The notes: generated by a model from the letters alone, not told the origin. A DNA stretch of 59,057 bases from Lentimicrobiaceae bacterium (GCA_015061315.1 SUWV01000013.1:1-59057); one strand, 5' to 3'; positions 7,983-16,752 are shown, numbered from the stretch's first letter. Numbers and translations are program-made.

Positions 7983-9020
7983 CTACTGTTTATCGTACTG
8001 CTGTACTTCCTCGTAGATATATTCTAATTGTATTCCTGCTGTTTTAAACATCTGCTCCGACTCGGCACAGTCATGATATTTCCTCTGGCAGACGACTCGT
8101 ACTATACCGCAGTTTATTATCAACATGGCGCAGGTCCTACATGGCGTCATCCTGCAATATAATGTACTTCCCTCCAAAGCGATGCCTCTTCTCGCCGCCT
8201 GAGCGATAGCGTTCTGCTCAGCGTGCACCGTCCTCACACAATGCTGCGTGATATGTCCGTCTTCATGTATCATCTTCTTGAACAAATGTCCTACCTCATC
8301 GCAATGTGGCAAACCTGTCGGCGCTCCTACATAACCTGTCACTAAGATCTGACGGTCTTTGACTATGACACAGCCGCTACGTCCTCTGTTACAAGTGGCG
8401 CGCTCCGCTACAGTGTCGGCGAGGTTCATGAAATATTCGTCCCACGAAGGTCTTTTGTATTCCTGCTCACCAATCTTCTGCAGCACCTCCTCCACTTTTT
8501 TATGCAGATCTGCGATGCTGCCATCGTTCATAAAGACGAAGTTAGCCTCTTTGATACATGCTGCAATATTCTGTTTGTTAGGGTCGGTGGAACTCATCTC
8601 GCGTTCTTCGTTGGCGACGAAAGTCTCAAAAGTCACATGGTCAGTCTCCGACTTTCTTTCTGTGATACGTTGATAACGAACTTCTCTGTCGGCATCGACG
8701 GCAAAGAGATAGAAGTTACCTTTAGAACGTAAGGCGTTCACTTCGCCTATTGCGCGGATGCTCTCTATCACAGCGTTCTTGCCCGTAGCGAAAGCTCTCT
8801 CATAAAGCTGCGTCGCTATATAACTCGGCGAGTGTTTAGCTCTCAGGTCGTTGCCCACTTCAGTAAGAGTGTCGCGGTTCACTTCCAAGCCTCTCTTCTG
8901 TATTTCTTCCGCAATGAAAGAACGTACCGAATAATGAACGTAACCTTTTTCTTTTACGAGATAATCTACTATCGTGCCTTTACCTGCACCTAATGTCCCT
9001 GTGATTCCTATTATATTCAT
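7983..9020 (-). CDS. Fused nucleoside-monophosphate-kinase-like domain and dCMP deaminase
   Basis: The 345-aa protein joins two domains. Residues 1 to about 185 are a P-loop kinase fold (GTLGAGKGT at 8-16), resembling dephospho-CoA or dNMP kinases. Residues about 190-345 are a zinc deoxycytidylate deaminase (RPSWDEYFMNLAD, CVIVKD, then His266-Ala-Glu268 and Cys294/Cys297 as zinc site and proton shuttle). The deaminase turns dCMP into dUMP for thymidylate synthesis. As I recall it, yeast DCD1 has the same order, with a degenerate N-terminal P-loop; here the P-loop looks intact, so it may bind or phosphorylate a nucleotide. Separated from the LOG gene upstream only by an array. Confidence 0.88.
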   Translation of the reverse strand: MNIIGITGTLGAGKGTIVDYLVKEKGYVHYSVRSFIAEEIQKRGLEVNRDTLTEVGNDLRAKHSPSYIATQLYERAFATGKNAVIESIRAIGEVNALRSKGNFYLFAVDADREVRYQRITERKSETDHVTFETFVANEEREMSSTDPNKQNIAACIKEANFVFMNDGSIADLHKKVEEVLQKIGEQEYKRPSWDEYFMNLADTVAERATCNRGRSGCVIVKDRQILVTGYVGAPTGLPHCDEVGHLFKKMIHEDGHITQHCVRTVHAEQNAIAQAARRGIALEGSTLYCRMTPCRTCAMLIINCGIVRVVCQRKYHDCAESEQMFKTAGIQLEYIYEEVQQYDKQ

Positions 9021-9050
9021 GATTATATTGTTATCTACTACATCAATAAG

Positions 9051-9103
9051 TCAATTGTTAATTGTTAATTGTTAATTGTTAATTGTTAATTGTCAATTAT
9101 CAA
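9051..9103. repeat. Heptamer array (AATTGTT type)
   Basis: Six near-perfect copies of ATTGTTA, grading into ATTGTCA and ATTATCA. Begins at the stop codon of the LOG gene on the minus strand. Confidence 0.9.
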
Positions 9104-9691
9104 TTATCTGCTTTCTTCTTTAATATCTTCAATCCATTGTTTTATGTCGATGGATTTATGTCTGCTCAATTCTTTAAATAAAACTTCCGGATTGTCGCTG
9201 ACGATAATATTGTCGCGATGTTCTTTTCTGATGAAACCTTGACTTACAGCATGGTCGATGAAGTCGATTAGTTTATCGTAATAATTCAATGTGTTATAAA
9301 GTGCCACTGGCTTGTCGGTGACACGCAGCTGGTTAAGGACCACAACCTCAAACAACTCATCTAAGGTCCCGAAGCCTCCTGGCATCGCTATGAAGGCATC
9401 GGCTTCTTCTATCAGCATCAGCTTGCGCTCCGACATCGAATCGACTTCTATCATCTTCGTCACGCCCTCATGCGCAATCTCCATCTCGGTGATAAGCTTC
9501 GGTATTATTCCCACAACGTCCTTCCCTTTTTCAATCATCTTGTCGGCAATAATCTTCATCAGCCCGACATTAGCACCGCCATAATATAATGTGCAGTCAT
9601 GCTGAGCAAGAACCTCGCCCAACTGTGCAGCAGCTTCTTGATACCTCTCATCATTTCCCATGCTGCTTCCGCAAAAAACACATACTTTCAT
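9104..9691 (-). CDS. LOG family (TIGR00730) nucleoside 5'-monophosphate phosphoribohydrolase
   Basis: LOG enzymes hydrolyse nucleotide 5'-monophosphates (in plants, cytokinin ribotides) to base and ribose 5-phosphate. The 195-aa protein has the Rossmann opening VCVFCGSSMG, SERK (87-90) and the catalytic signature PGGFGTLDE (104-112), all intact. The -7 box at 9712-9719 lies just upstream of the ATG. In bacteria the physiological role is usually nucleotide salvage or clean-up. It sits upstream of the dCMP deaminase fusion on the same strand, which may reflect a shared nucleotide theme, though an array separates them. Confidence 0.92.
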   Translation of the reverse strand: MKVCVFCGSSMGNDERYQEAAAQLGEVLAQHDCTLYYGGANVGLMKIIADKMIEKGKDVVGIIPKLITEMEIAHEGVTKMIEVDSMSERKLMLIEEADAFIAMPGGFGTLDELFEVVVLNQLRVTDKPVALYNTLNYYDKLIDFIDHAVSQGFIRKEHRDNIIVSDNPEVLFKELSRHKSIDIKQWIEDIKEESR

Positions 9692-9711
9692 CAGGATAAT
9701 TATTTGTTTCG

Positions 9712-9719
9712 CAAAGATA
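9712..9719 (-). promoter_or_regulatory. -7 box for the LOG gene
   Basis: TATCTTTGC on the minus strand, 21 nt upstream of the LOG ATG. Confidence 0.65.
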
Positions 9720-9726
9720 TAAAAAA

Positions 9727-9817
9727 GTCTAAAGGCTAAAGACTAAAGGCTAAAGATTTTTTTATAAACTCAGAACTTTGCAACTCTAAAAATAATTGTC
9801 AATTGTTAATTGTAAAC
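9727..9817. repeat. Heptamer arrays (CTAAAGR and AATTGTT types)
   Basis: CTAAAGG, CTAAAGA, CTAAAGG, CTAAAGA in tandem (9727-9756), a short unique spacer, then AATTGTC, AATTGTT, AATTGTA (9794-9817). Confidence 0.8.
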
Positions 9818-9824
9818 TGGCTTT

Positions 9825-9918
9825 GGGCGTTCCGGCTATCGCCGTCGGGCTTTCCGCTCTATCTTTGCTCGCTCCGTAAACTACGCTCGCAAAGGATGCC
9901 GCTCCAATCCCTAACGCT
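9825..9918. repeat. GCGTT...AACGC GC-rich dispersed element (single copy here)
   Basis: A markedly GC-rich block in an AT-rich spacer, bounded by GGGCGTTCCGG and CCCTAACGC, with internal CGCTCCGTAAACTACG and TCTTTGCTCGC/GCAAAGGAT complementarity. The wording matches a dispersed intergenic element I have seen in other Bacteroidota. Its edge supplies the TAG stop of the neighbouring M20 gene. Confidence 0.55.
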
Positions 9919-11020
9919 CAGCGGCTGCTATAACCTCAACGATCTTCTCAAATACATCAATGCCGGTGTCAATGATTTCATCTTCAAAGTCATAACTCGG
10001 ACTATGTAGCGGCTCGTGTTCAAAACCACAGCCCAAACCGAAAAGACATGTCGGACAAATATCTCCAAATCTTCCAAAATCCTCCGACCATGGAAAAGCA
10101 TCTCTTATCTTATTGACCGACAGCTTCAAGTCATTGGCAGCTCGCTCAACAGCATCAACCTCCCTACTCGAGTTCATCGTCGCGGCAAAGGCTTCATGTA
10201 TGCTGTGCGTGAAACTCAACTTAAATTCTTTTGAGATATATTCACATAGACCTATGGTGCTGTCAGTAAGATTTTTCAGCGCTTTGTCGTCCTGACTTCT
10301 CAATGTCATCCATATCTCCGCATGTCCTGGCGTCACTCCAAAAGTCTCTTCTCCTACAGTGACATGCGTCACTGTCAAAATAGTGTGATGCTTGTCGTTT
10401 CTTAGGTTCTCATATTTCTTCTGAAAGGCATCGAGCAATGTCGTCACCACTTTCTGCGGATTATTGCCTTTGTCGGGTTGCGAGGCGTGCGAAGTCTTTC
10501 CCTCGAAAATCAGTTTCAATCCTAAAGATGCTGAAGCGAAACAGTCTTTCTTTATCACAATCTGATGTTTGGCAAAACTAGGAAGATTATGCAAAGCGAA
10601 AGCTGTATCTATTTTAAGTCCTTGAAACAAAGGGTCGTTGATGACAGCCTGCGCACCCTCGCCTGTCTCTTCAGCAGGCTGAAAAAGAAGAATGACATCG
10701 CCTTTCGCCGGACGTTTCTTGCCATAACGCATCGCCAAACCACATAATATCGTCGCATGACCATCATGCCCACAACGATGAGAAAATTGACTTCCTCCCG
10801 GAATATTCAACCCATCGATGTCGGATCGCAGCAAGATGTTCTTTCCTTCTTCTACACCTTTATATATAGCTATGATTCCGTAGCCGCCAACATTTCTATA
10901 ATGAACATCGGGATTTGTCTTCTCTAAAAATTTATTAATAATCTTATTCGTATTCTTTTCCTGTCCCGACAATTCGGCGTTTATATTCAACTTATGTCGT
11001 AATGATTCAAGTGTTTTCAT
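9911..11020 (-). CDS. M20 family N-acyl-amino-acid amidohydrolase
   Basis: Predicted dinuclear-metal hydrolase that removes acyl groups from amino acids or opens related amides. The 369-aa protein has the first metal motif RSDIDG (65-70), HRCGHDGHA (Cys83, His85, His88) and the general base pair in QPAEETGEG. The central dimerisation lid starts near residue 170, and a late metal ligand lies in the GCGFEHEPLHSP segment. The Cys-Gly-His arrangement is that of the IAA-amino-acid hydrolase/aminoacylase subfamily rather than the DapE or PepT types. It ends inside the edge of a GC-rich repeat, so its last residues (AAER) are repeat-adjacent. Substrate unknown. Confidence 0.88.
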   Translation of the reverse strand: MKTLESLRHKLNINAELSGQEKNTNKIINKFLEKTNPDVHYRNVGGYGIIAIYKGVEEGKNILLRSDIDGLNIPGGSQFSHRCGHDGHATILCGLAMRYGKKRPAKGDVILLFQPAEETGEGAQAVINDPLFQGLKIDTAFALHNLPSFAKHQIVIKKDCFASASLGLKLIFEGKTSHASQPDKGNNPQKVVTTLLDAFQKKYENLRNDKHHTILTVTHVTVGEETFGVTPGHAEIWMTLRSQDDKALKNLTDSTIGLCEYISKEFKLSFTHSIHEAFAATMNSSREVDAVERAANDLKLSVNKIRDAFPWSEDFGRFGDICPTCLFGLGCGFEHEPLHSPSYDFEDEIIDTGIDVFEKIVEVIAAAER

Positions 11021-11039
11021 GTAAACGTTTTTTTGTAGA

Positions 11040-11134
11040 TACTAAGTTACTAAGTTGCTAAGTTACTATGATGCTGTGATAGTAAGATTTTTAATGACTT
11101 AGCATCTCAGCAACTTAGCATCTCAGCAACTCTG
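11040..11134. repeat. Octamer array (TACTAAGT / ACTTAGCA) with inverted arms
   Basis: Left: TACTAAGT, TACTAAGT, TGCTAAGT, TACTATGA. Right: ACTTAGCA, TCTCAGCA, ACTTAGCA, TCTCAGCA. The right arm complements the left (AGTTGCTAAGT with ACTTAGCAACT-type words). It occupies the divergent gap between the M20 gene and manA. Confidence 0.85.
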
Positions 11135-11199
11135 ATATTAACATCAAAAGTAAAAATTATTTTTTAACGAAATACTATTTCTACAAAAAAGAAAAGTAT

Positions 11200-11207
11200 T
11201 ATCTTTG
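11200..11207 (+). promoter_or_regulatory. -7 box for manA operon
   Basis: TATCTTTGTAC, 19 nt before the chosen manA ATG; the alternative ATG at 11205 lies inside the box and is excluded. Confidence 0.7.
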
Positions 11208-11225
11208 TACCTCAAATTGACGTCA

Positions 11226-12215
11226 ATGAGTGTTTTATATCCTTTAAAGTTTACGCCTGCGTATTTTGAGAAAATATGGGGTGGACAACATGTTAAAACT
11301 GTTTTAAACCAAGACTTTGGAGAATTGATGAATTGTGGTGAAGCATGGCTTCTTTCAGGTCTCGAAGGTCAGAACAGTGTTGTTTGCAATGGCGATTTTG
11401 CTGGTGACGAGCTCAACGATTTGATTGAGACTTTCATGGGTGATCTCGTCGGAGATGAAGTCTTTAACAGATACGGAGAGAGGTTCCCGCTGTTGATAAA
11501 AATCATAGATCCTTTAGATTATCTTTCAATCCAAGTGCATCCCGATGATGAATTGGCACAAGAAATCGGCTTACATAACGGCAAGACCGAGATGTGGTAT
11601 GTGATGCACGCAGAAAAAGATGCGAACTTAGCATCTGGATTTAACAGAGACATCACACCGCAGGAATTTGAAAATGCTATCAAAGACAAAAGTCTCGGTG
11701 ATATGCTGAATTACGAGAAAGTTCAGAACGACGATGTCTTCTTCATTCCAGCAAGAAAGATACACGCTCTCGGAGCTGGCTGTATGGTCGCTGAAATACA
11801 ACAGACAAGCGACACCTCATACCGCGTATATGACTGGGACAGAATAGATCGCTTTGGAATGCAACGCCAGTTGCACATCGACGAGGCTCTCGCTACAATC
11901 AACTTCAAGAAAGAAGATAGCGGCAAAGTGAAATACGACAAGAAAGCTAAAAACTCTACTGTCAACTTGGTCAGCTGTCCTTATTTCACTACAAATGTAA
12001 TTAAGTTAGACGCCGAGTCGGCACTTAAAAAAGATTATTCCGAATTAGATTCTTTCGTAATATTGATGGGCATAAGCGGCTCTTTCATCGTGTCTTACGA
12101 AGGCGGAACAGAATTAGTCAAAGCCGGAGAATGTATATTGGTACCTAACGTGGTAAACAAAATCGACATCATCTCTAACGAAGAATGTAAATTATTAGAA
12201 GTATATATTGTATAA
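11226..12215 (+). CDS. manA: Mannose-6-phosphate isomerase, class I
   Basis: Interconverts fructose 6-phosphate and mannose 6-phosphate, feeding GDP-mannose and surface glycans. The 329-aa cupin begins YPLKFTPAYFEKIWGG and carries the zinc motif QVHPDDELA and GKTEMWYV. A second cupin half follows with ECILVPNVVNKIDI. The length matches the short Bacteroidota form. It leads a probable operon: tlpA begins 18 nt after its stop. The coupling of a sugar isomerase with a secreted thioredoxin is not obviously functional and may only be a shared transcript. Confidence 0.93.
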   Translation: MSVLYPLKFTPAYFEKIWGGQHVKTVLNQDFGELMNCGEAWLLSGLEGQNSVVCNGDFAGDELNDLIETFMGDLVGDEVFNRYGERFPLLIKIIDPLDYLSIQVHPDDELAQEIGLHNGKTEMWYVMHAEKDANLASGFNRDITPQEFENAIKDKSLGDMLNYEKVQNDDVFFIPARKIHALGAGCMVAEIQQTSDTSYRVYDWDRIDRFGMQRQLHIDEALATINFKKEDSGKVKYDKKAKNSTVNLVSCPYFTTNVIKLDAESALKKDYSELDSFVILMGISGSFIVSYEGGTELVKAGECILVPNVVNKIDIISNEECKLLEVYIV

Positions 12216-12233
12216 CCTTAATTAAATTAAACT

Positions 12234-12722
12234 ATGAAAAAGACATTAGTAATGTTATTCTTAAGCGTACTTTTCTTAGGCGCTAAGGCACAATCAGAAT
12301 TACCAAACGTAACATTGAAAAACTTAGACGGCGAAGCTGTCAACATCACAGAATTACACAACGACGGCAAACCTTTCGTAATGACATTCTGGGCAACATG
12401 GTGCGCACCATGCGTTAAAGAACACAATGCATTGAGCGAAGTCTATCAAGATTGGCAAGAAGAAACAGGCGTAAAAATCTTCGCAGTGACAATCGACGAC
12501 TCACGTTCAACACCTCGTATCAAACCTTTCGTTGAAGGTAAAGGCTGGGAATTTGACGTTTTATTAGACGTAAACAAGGACTTAGCAAGAGCTATGAACG
12601 TAAGCAATCCTCCTCACACATTCTTATTCGACGGCAACGGCAAAGTTGTTTACCAACACACTGGCTACTTCGACGGCGCTGAAGAAGAACTCTATGAAGA
12701 AATTTTAAAACTCGTTGAATAA
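12234..12722 (+). CDS. TlpA-family periplasmic thioredoxin-like protein
   Basis: The 162-aa protein has a signal peptide (MKKTLVMLFLSVLFLGAKAQ) and a thioredoxin fold with active site WCAPC (Cys57, Cys60). It also has the cis-proline region NVSNPPHTFLF and the TlpA/AhpC-like insert between strands. It should act in the periplasm as a thiol-disulfide reductase. It is followed after 18 nt by a DUF6029 protein and then by an Omp28-like lipoprotein that itself has a CxxC pair, so it may keep that partner reduced or correctly paired. That partnership is inferred from the operon only. Confidence 0.92.
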   Translation: MKKTLVMLFLSVLFLGAKAQSELPNVTLKNLDGEAVNITELHNDGKPFVMTFWATWCAPCVKEHNALSEVYQDWQEETGVKIFAVTIDDSRSTPRIKPFVEGKGWEFDVLLDVNKDLARAMNVSNPPHTFLFDGNGKVVYQHTGYFDGAEEELYEEILKLVE

Positions 12723-12740
12723 TAAACAATCATTCTCACA

Positions 12741-14477
12741 ATGAAAAGATTTTTATTATCGTTGGCATTAGTATTTTGTGCCACATCATTATTTGCTCAA
12801 CTTGACAACTCGCAAGTAAACGGCAGTTTCCAAGTCGACGGACAATATTATCAAGTTGACGAAGCCATAGGCATCACCGAAGAGTCTATCAAGGGAAACA
12901 AATTCGGTATTGCTGGTTTCGGCAAGATTAATTATTCTTTAGGTAACTTTAGCGCTGGTATCCGTTACGAAGCTTATCTTCCTCAACTTTCAGGCTTCGA
13001 CACAAGATTGCAAGGTGTCGGTCTTGCCAACTATCACGCTTCATACGACAACGGAACAATAGGTATCACCGTCGGTGACATCTACGACCAATTCGGCAAT
13101 GGCTTCATCTTCAGAACCTACGAAGAATGGTCACTTGGCTTCGACAACTCACTCCGCGGTATGAGAATCATCTATCGTCCAGCAGCTGGCGTAACCTTGA
13201 AAGCTGTCTATGGTAAACAAAGATTCTACTGGGCATCATACGCTGCAACAGAAAGCAGAGGCTTAGTACGTGGCATCGATGGCGAATGGGACCTCAACCA
13301 AAGCATCGAAGCAATGAGCAGCTCTAAATTCAGAGCATCTGTCGGCGGTAGCTTCGTAAGTAAATATCAAAAGAACACCAACACAACTTACACAATCCCT
13401 GAAAACGTCGGCGCTTTCGACGGACGTATCAACTTAGGCTACGGTCGTTTCGCTTTCACCACAGAATATGCTCACAAGATCAACGACCCTTCAGCATTTA
13501 ACAACTACACATATCACGAAGGTCAAGCTCTCTTGTCATCTTTGTCATATTCACAAAAAGGTTTCGGTGTTATATTGCAAGTGAAACGTGTTGATAACAT
13601 GAGCTTCAAATCTGATTACAAAGGCGTGAAGAACGATTTAGACATCAACTTCATTCCTCCAATCAACTACACTCACACTCACAGCCTTCCTGCAATTTAC
13701 ACCTACGCAACACAGCCTCTCGGCGAAATGGCAATGCAGTTGCAAGTCAACTACACCATTCCAAAGAACACTATCATAGGTGGTAAATATGGAACAAAAA
13801 TCACTCTCGACTTCAGCCAAGTCAACGACATAAAGAGAAATTACATTCTCGAAGAAGGCCAAGCTGCTCCAAGTCATATCTCAGGTTACAACGGAACACT
13901 CGGCTATACATCACCATTCTTTGCTGTAGGCGACCGTAAGTTCTTCCACGACTTCAATATCGAACTCGAAAGACGTCTTAACAAGAAATGGAAACTCATA
14001 GCACAATACATCAATTTGTACTATGATATGGAAACCATCGAAAATCACCCAGGCGCAGAAGTCGTTAAAGCTAACATCGGTTTCATCGATCTTTCTTACA
14101 GAATCACAAGCAAACAAAGTATCCGCATGGAATTACAACATCTTTGGGATAATGTAACTGCTGGCAAAGCCGATATGGAAAAAGTTAATGGACATCCTGA
14201 CAACTACAAGAAAAGAGGTAACTGGGCTGCAGCTTTAGTTGAATACTCAATCGGAGCTAAATGGTTCGTTTCTGTAGGCGACAAATGGAACTACGGCAAC
14301 CCAATAGAAGGTAACCGCGACCACTATTATTCAGCATCATTAGGTTATATCAAAGAATCAACAAGAATAACCTTGACAGGAGGTCGTCAGAGCGAAGGTA
14401 TGGTATGCGTCGGCGGTGTATGTCGCGTCGTTCCTGCCTCAAGCGGTATCTCATTATCTATTACAACATCATTCTAA
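12741..14477 (+). CDS. DUF6029 family outer-membrane-like protein
   Basis: The 578-aa protein has a signal peptide (MKRFLLSLALVFCATSLFAQ), then NSQVNGSFQVDGQYY and many alternating polar/aromatic strands (GIAGFGKINYSLGNFSAGIRYE, cut here into its strand pattern). It ends in a hydrophobic aromatic residue (SITTSF), all typical of an outer-membrane beta-barrel. The N-terminal pattern fits DUF6029, a Bacteroidota family of unknown function. One CxxxxC pair (CVGGVC) sits near the end of the barrel, a plausible substrate for the upstream TlpA protein. It is the middle gene of a three-gene envelope operon; its transport or structural role is unknown. Confidence 0.75.
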   Translation: MKRFLLSLALVFCATSLFAQLDNSQVNGSFQVDGQYYQVDEAIGITEESIKGNKFGIAGFGKINYSLGNFSAGIRYEAYLPQLSGFDTRLQGVGLANYHASYDNGTIGITVGDIYDQFGNGFIFRTYEEWSLGFDNSLRGMRIIYRPAAGVTLKAVYGKQRFYWASYAATESRGLVRGIDGEWDLNQSIEAMSSSKFRASVGGSFVSKYQKNTNTTYTIPENVGAFDGRINLGYGRFAFTTEYAHKINDPSAFNNYTYHEGQALLSSLSYSQKGFGVILQVKRVDNMSFKSDYKGVKNDLDINFIPPINYTHTHSLPAIYTYATQPLGEMAMQLQVNYTIPKNTIIGGKYGTKITLDFSQVNDIKRNYILEEGQAAPSHISGYNGTLGYTSPFFAVGDRKFFHDFNIELERRLNKKWKLIAQYINLYYDMETIENHPGAEVVKANIGFIDLSYRITSKQSIRMELQHLWDNVTAGKADMEKVNGHPDNYKKRGNWAAALVEYSIGAKWFVSVGDKWNYGNPIEGNRDHYYSASLGYIKESTRITLTGGRQSEGMVCVGGVCRVVPASSGISLSITTSF

Positions 14478-14488
14478 AAATTAAAAAA

Positions 14489-15352
14489 ATGAGAAAAATA
14501 TTAAGCATATTAGCAGTTTCATTCTTTATGATGGGAATGACAGCTTGTGATGTTATTGACGAACAAGATTACATCAAAAATAACGGTGGCACAACACCAC
14601 CAGAAAAACCAGTTGATCCAGGCTTACCTGGCGAGACAGGTGACTTTACAACATCAAAATGCGTTCTCTTAGAAGATTACACAGGAGTTAGATGCAACAA
14701 CTGTCCAGCAGCAGGTGAATTAGCATTAGAATTACAAAAACAATACGGACATAGTGTTGTAGTTCTCGGAGTTCACTCAGGTTTCTTATCAAATCCTGTA
14801 GGCGGTTATCCTAACTTTAAGACAACAGAAGGCGACGAATGGTACAACTTCTTCGGTTTCGACAGCAACCCTATCGGAACAGTAAACCGTAAACTTAATG
14901 GCGGTGTTTATGGTTTCCCTTCAACAGACTGGGCTGATGCAGTAGCTGCAGCACTTCAAGAAGAAGCAACAGTTGGTATGGCTTCAAATGTTGAATACGA
15001 TGAAACTTCACGCAATTTGAAAGTCGACATCTCTACTAAGGCTTTGGTTGAATTGCCTGACACATATAGTCTGACAGTATGTATTATGGAAGACAGCATC
15101 GTTGGCAAACAACTTAAACCAGAAGGCGATGATTTGAATTACGTCCATCGTCATGTCTTCCGTAAGACAATAAACGGAGCATGGGGTGAAGAAATCAACA
15201 CAACAGCAATCGCTCCTGAAGATGTGATCACCAAATCATACGCAACAACATTAGACGCAGCTTATAACGCAGATAACTGTCATATCATAGCCTACGTTTC
15301 TAATTCAAACACTAAAGAAGTTCTTCAAGTGATTGAGAAGAAGATCAAATAA
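14489..15352 (+). CDS. Omp28-related outer membrane lipoprotein
   Basis: The 287-aa protein starts MRKILSILAVSFFMMGMTAC, a lipoprotein signal with lipobox ending in Cys, followed by a Pro/Gly-rich linker (TTPPEKPVDPGLPGETG). The mature domain opens VLLEDYTGVRCNNCP, the Omp28 signature. It resembles a thioredoxin-like fold with a CxxC pair, and HSGFLSNP and VNRKLNGG follow. A C-terminal Omp28 beta domain completes it. The start was set at the lipoprotein ATG; an upstream in-frame ATG overlaps the previous gene and gives an implausible basic leader. It is last in the tlpA-DUF6029-Omp28 operon and is followed by a strong hairpin. Confidence 0.85.
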   Translation: MRKILSILAVSFFMMGMTACDVIDEQDYIKNNGGTTPPEKPVDPGLPGETGDFTTSKCVLLEDYTGVRCNNCPAAGELALELQKQYGHSVVVLGVHSGFLSNPVGGYPNFKTTEGDEWYNFFGFDSNPIGTVNRKLNGGVYGFPSTDWADAVAAALQEEATVGMASNVEYDETSRNLKVDISTKALVELPDTYSLTVCIMEDSIVGKQLKPEGDDLNYVHRHVFRKTINGAWGEEINTTAIAPEDVITKSYATTLDAAYNADNCHIIAYVSNSNTKEVLQVIEKKIK

Positions 15353-15375
15353 GCTGTAAGCATTCAGCTGTCAAT

Positions 15376-15412
15376 AAAAAGTCGCGGGGATAAATTTCTT
15401 CGCGACTTTTTT
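15376..15412 (+). terminator. Terminator after the tlpA-Omp28 operon
   Basis: AAAAAGTCGCG and CGCGACTTTTTT form an 11-bp stem with a 14-nt loop and T tract. Bidirectional in appearance. Confidence 0.85.
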
Positions 15413-15422
15413 CATAAAAAAA

Positions 15423-15456
15423 CTTTCGTCTTTCGTCTTTCGTCTTTCGTCTTTTC
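15423..15456. repeat. Heptamer array (CTTTCGT type) at the lysC promoter
   Basis: Four to five tandem CTTTCGT words end 1-2 nt before the lysC -7 box, so the array occupies the -33 position. Confidence 0.9.
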
Positions 15457-15457
15457 T

Positions 15458-15465
15458 TATCTTTG
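15458..15465 (+). promoter_or_regulatory. -7 box for lysC
   Basis: TATCTTTGTG, 22 nt before the lysC ATG, with the heptamer array directly upstream. Confidence 0.7.
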
Positions 15466-15486
15466 TGAATTAAATTCGTAATTAAT

Positions 15487-16752
15487 ATGATTCGCAAAAT
15501 ATATAAATTCGGCGGTGCTTCAGTGAAAGACGCCGATGCCGTCAGAAACTTAAAGAATATACTCGAAAAAGAAAACAGAGATGACATCATGCTCGTCGTC
15601 TCTGCCATGGGTAAGACGACCAACGCCATCGAGAAGCTCCTCGCCGACTTCCGCGCAAACAACGGTCATCTCGAGATAAGCGCGCTCAGCGAGATAATAG
15701 AATATCATGAGAATATCATGACAGAACTCTTTGAAGGCAACACCTCTCACCCTATCTTCGAGACGATGACCAATCTCTTCTTAGACTTATATCTAAACCT
15801 TAAAGAGACAGGCTTCGACTACGACTATCAATACGATAACACTGTCAGTTTCGGTGAGATGCTATCCACGACTCTGATCTCTGCTTATCTCAACGAGTGT
15901 GGCCTCGCAAACGAACTTTTAGACGCCCGCGAATATATCATCACCGACCATAACTTCCGCGCCGCTAACATAGAATGGGACGACTGCCGTCTTAGGATAC
16001 AGAAACTCAACGAGAACCATAACGGCACTATGTATATAACACAAGGCTTCATCGCAAGCTCGACTTCTCCAAAGACCACCACGACATTAGGTAGAGAAGG
16101 CTCCGACTTCACTGCCGCCATCTTCGCTAACTGTTTAGATGCAGAAGAAGTATCTATCTGGAAAGACGTCGACGGCATTCGTAACGCCGACCCTAAACGC
16201 TTCCCCGACACTAAAAAAATCGCCCATCTATCCTACTTCGAGGCTATAGAACTAGCCTTCTACGGCGCCTCCGTCATTCACCCTAAGACACTGAAACCTC
16301 TGCAAAATAAGAACATACCTCTTAAAGTCAGATGCTTCTTAGATACAAGCTTAGAACCTACCGTCATCGACGGAACCAAAGATTACATTGAATATATCCC
16401 TTCTTTCATCGTGAAAGAGAAACAGACTCTGATGAGCATCACCGCCCGCGACTATTCCTTCATGAACGAACATAACCGCGCGCTCATCTTCAATATCATG
16501 GACGAACTCAACATACACGCCAATATGACGCAGGTGTCGGCACTCGTCCTCTCTATCTGCTTCGACGAAAACGAAAAGAAACGCCTCCAACTCACAGAGG
16601 CGCTCTCTCAAGCTTTTAAAGTGAAATATAACGACGGACTTCAGCTCTTCACGATTCGACATTATCAAGAAGGATTAGAAAAAGACTTCATCAAGGATAA
16701 AAAGATCTACGTCGAACAAAGAAGCCGAAGCACGTACCAAATTGTTTTTTAA
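15487..16752 (+). CDS. lysC: Aspartate kinase
   Basis: Phosphorylates aspartate, the entry step to lysine, threonine, methionine and diaminopimelate. The 421-aa protein begins YKFGGASVKDADAVRN (substrate and ATP site) and continues with VVSAMGKTTNAIEKL, TTLGREGSDFTAA and WKDVDGIRNADPK. The C-terminal third carries two ACT-like regulatory domains (MSITARDYSFMNEH onward). No homoserine dehydrogenase is fused, so it is the monofunctional form. The ACT domains imply feedback control, but the effector cannot be read. It converges on the GadC-like permease with a long inverted octamer array between them. Confidence 0.93.
   Translation: MIRKIYKFGGASVKDADAVRNLKNILEKENRDDIMLVVSAMGKTTNAIEKLLADFRANNGHLEISALSEIIEYHENIMTELFEGNTSHPIFETMTNLFLDLYLNLKETGFDYDYQYDNTVSFGEMLSTTLISAYLNECGLANELLDAREYIITDHNFRAANIEWDDCRLRIQKLNENHNGTMYITQGFIASSTSPKTTTTLGREGSDFTAAIFANCLDAEEVSIWKDVDGIRNADPKRFPDTKKIAHLSYFEAIELAFYGASVIHPKTLKPLQNKNIPLKVRCFLDTSLEPTVIDGTKDYIEYIPSFIVKEKQTLMSITARDYSFMNEHNRALIFNIMDELNIHANMTQVSALVLSICFDENEKKRLQLTEALSQAFKVKYNDGLQLFTIRHYQEGLEKDFIKDKKIYVEQRSRSTYQIVF

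Noticed and set aside
9825..9918. Short coding exon or riboswitch in the GC-rich block
   Set aside because: No conserved frame or aptamer pattern; terminal complementarity and composition fit a dispersed repeat better.
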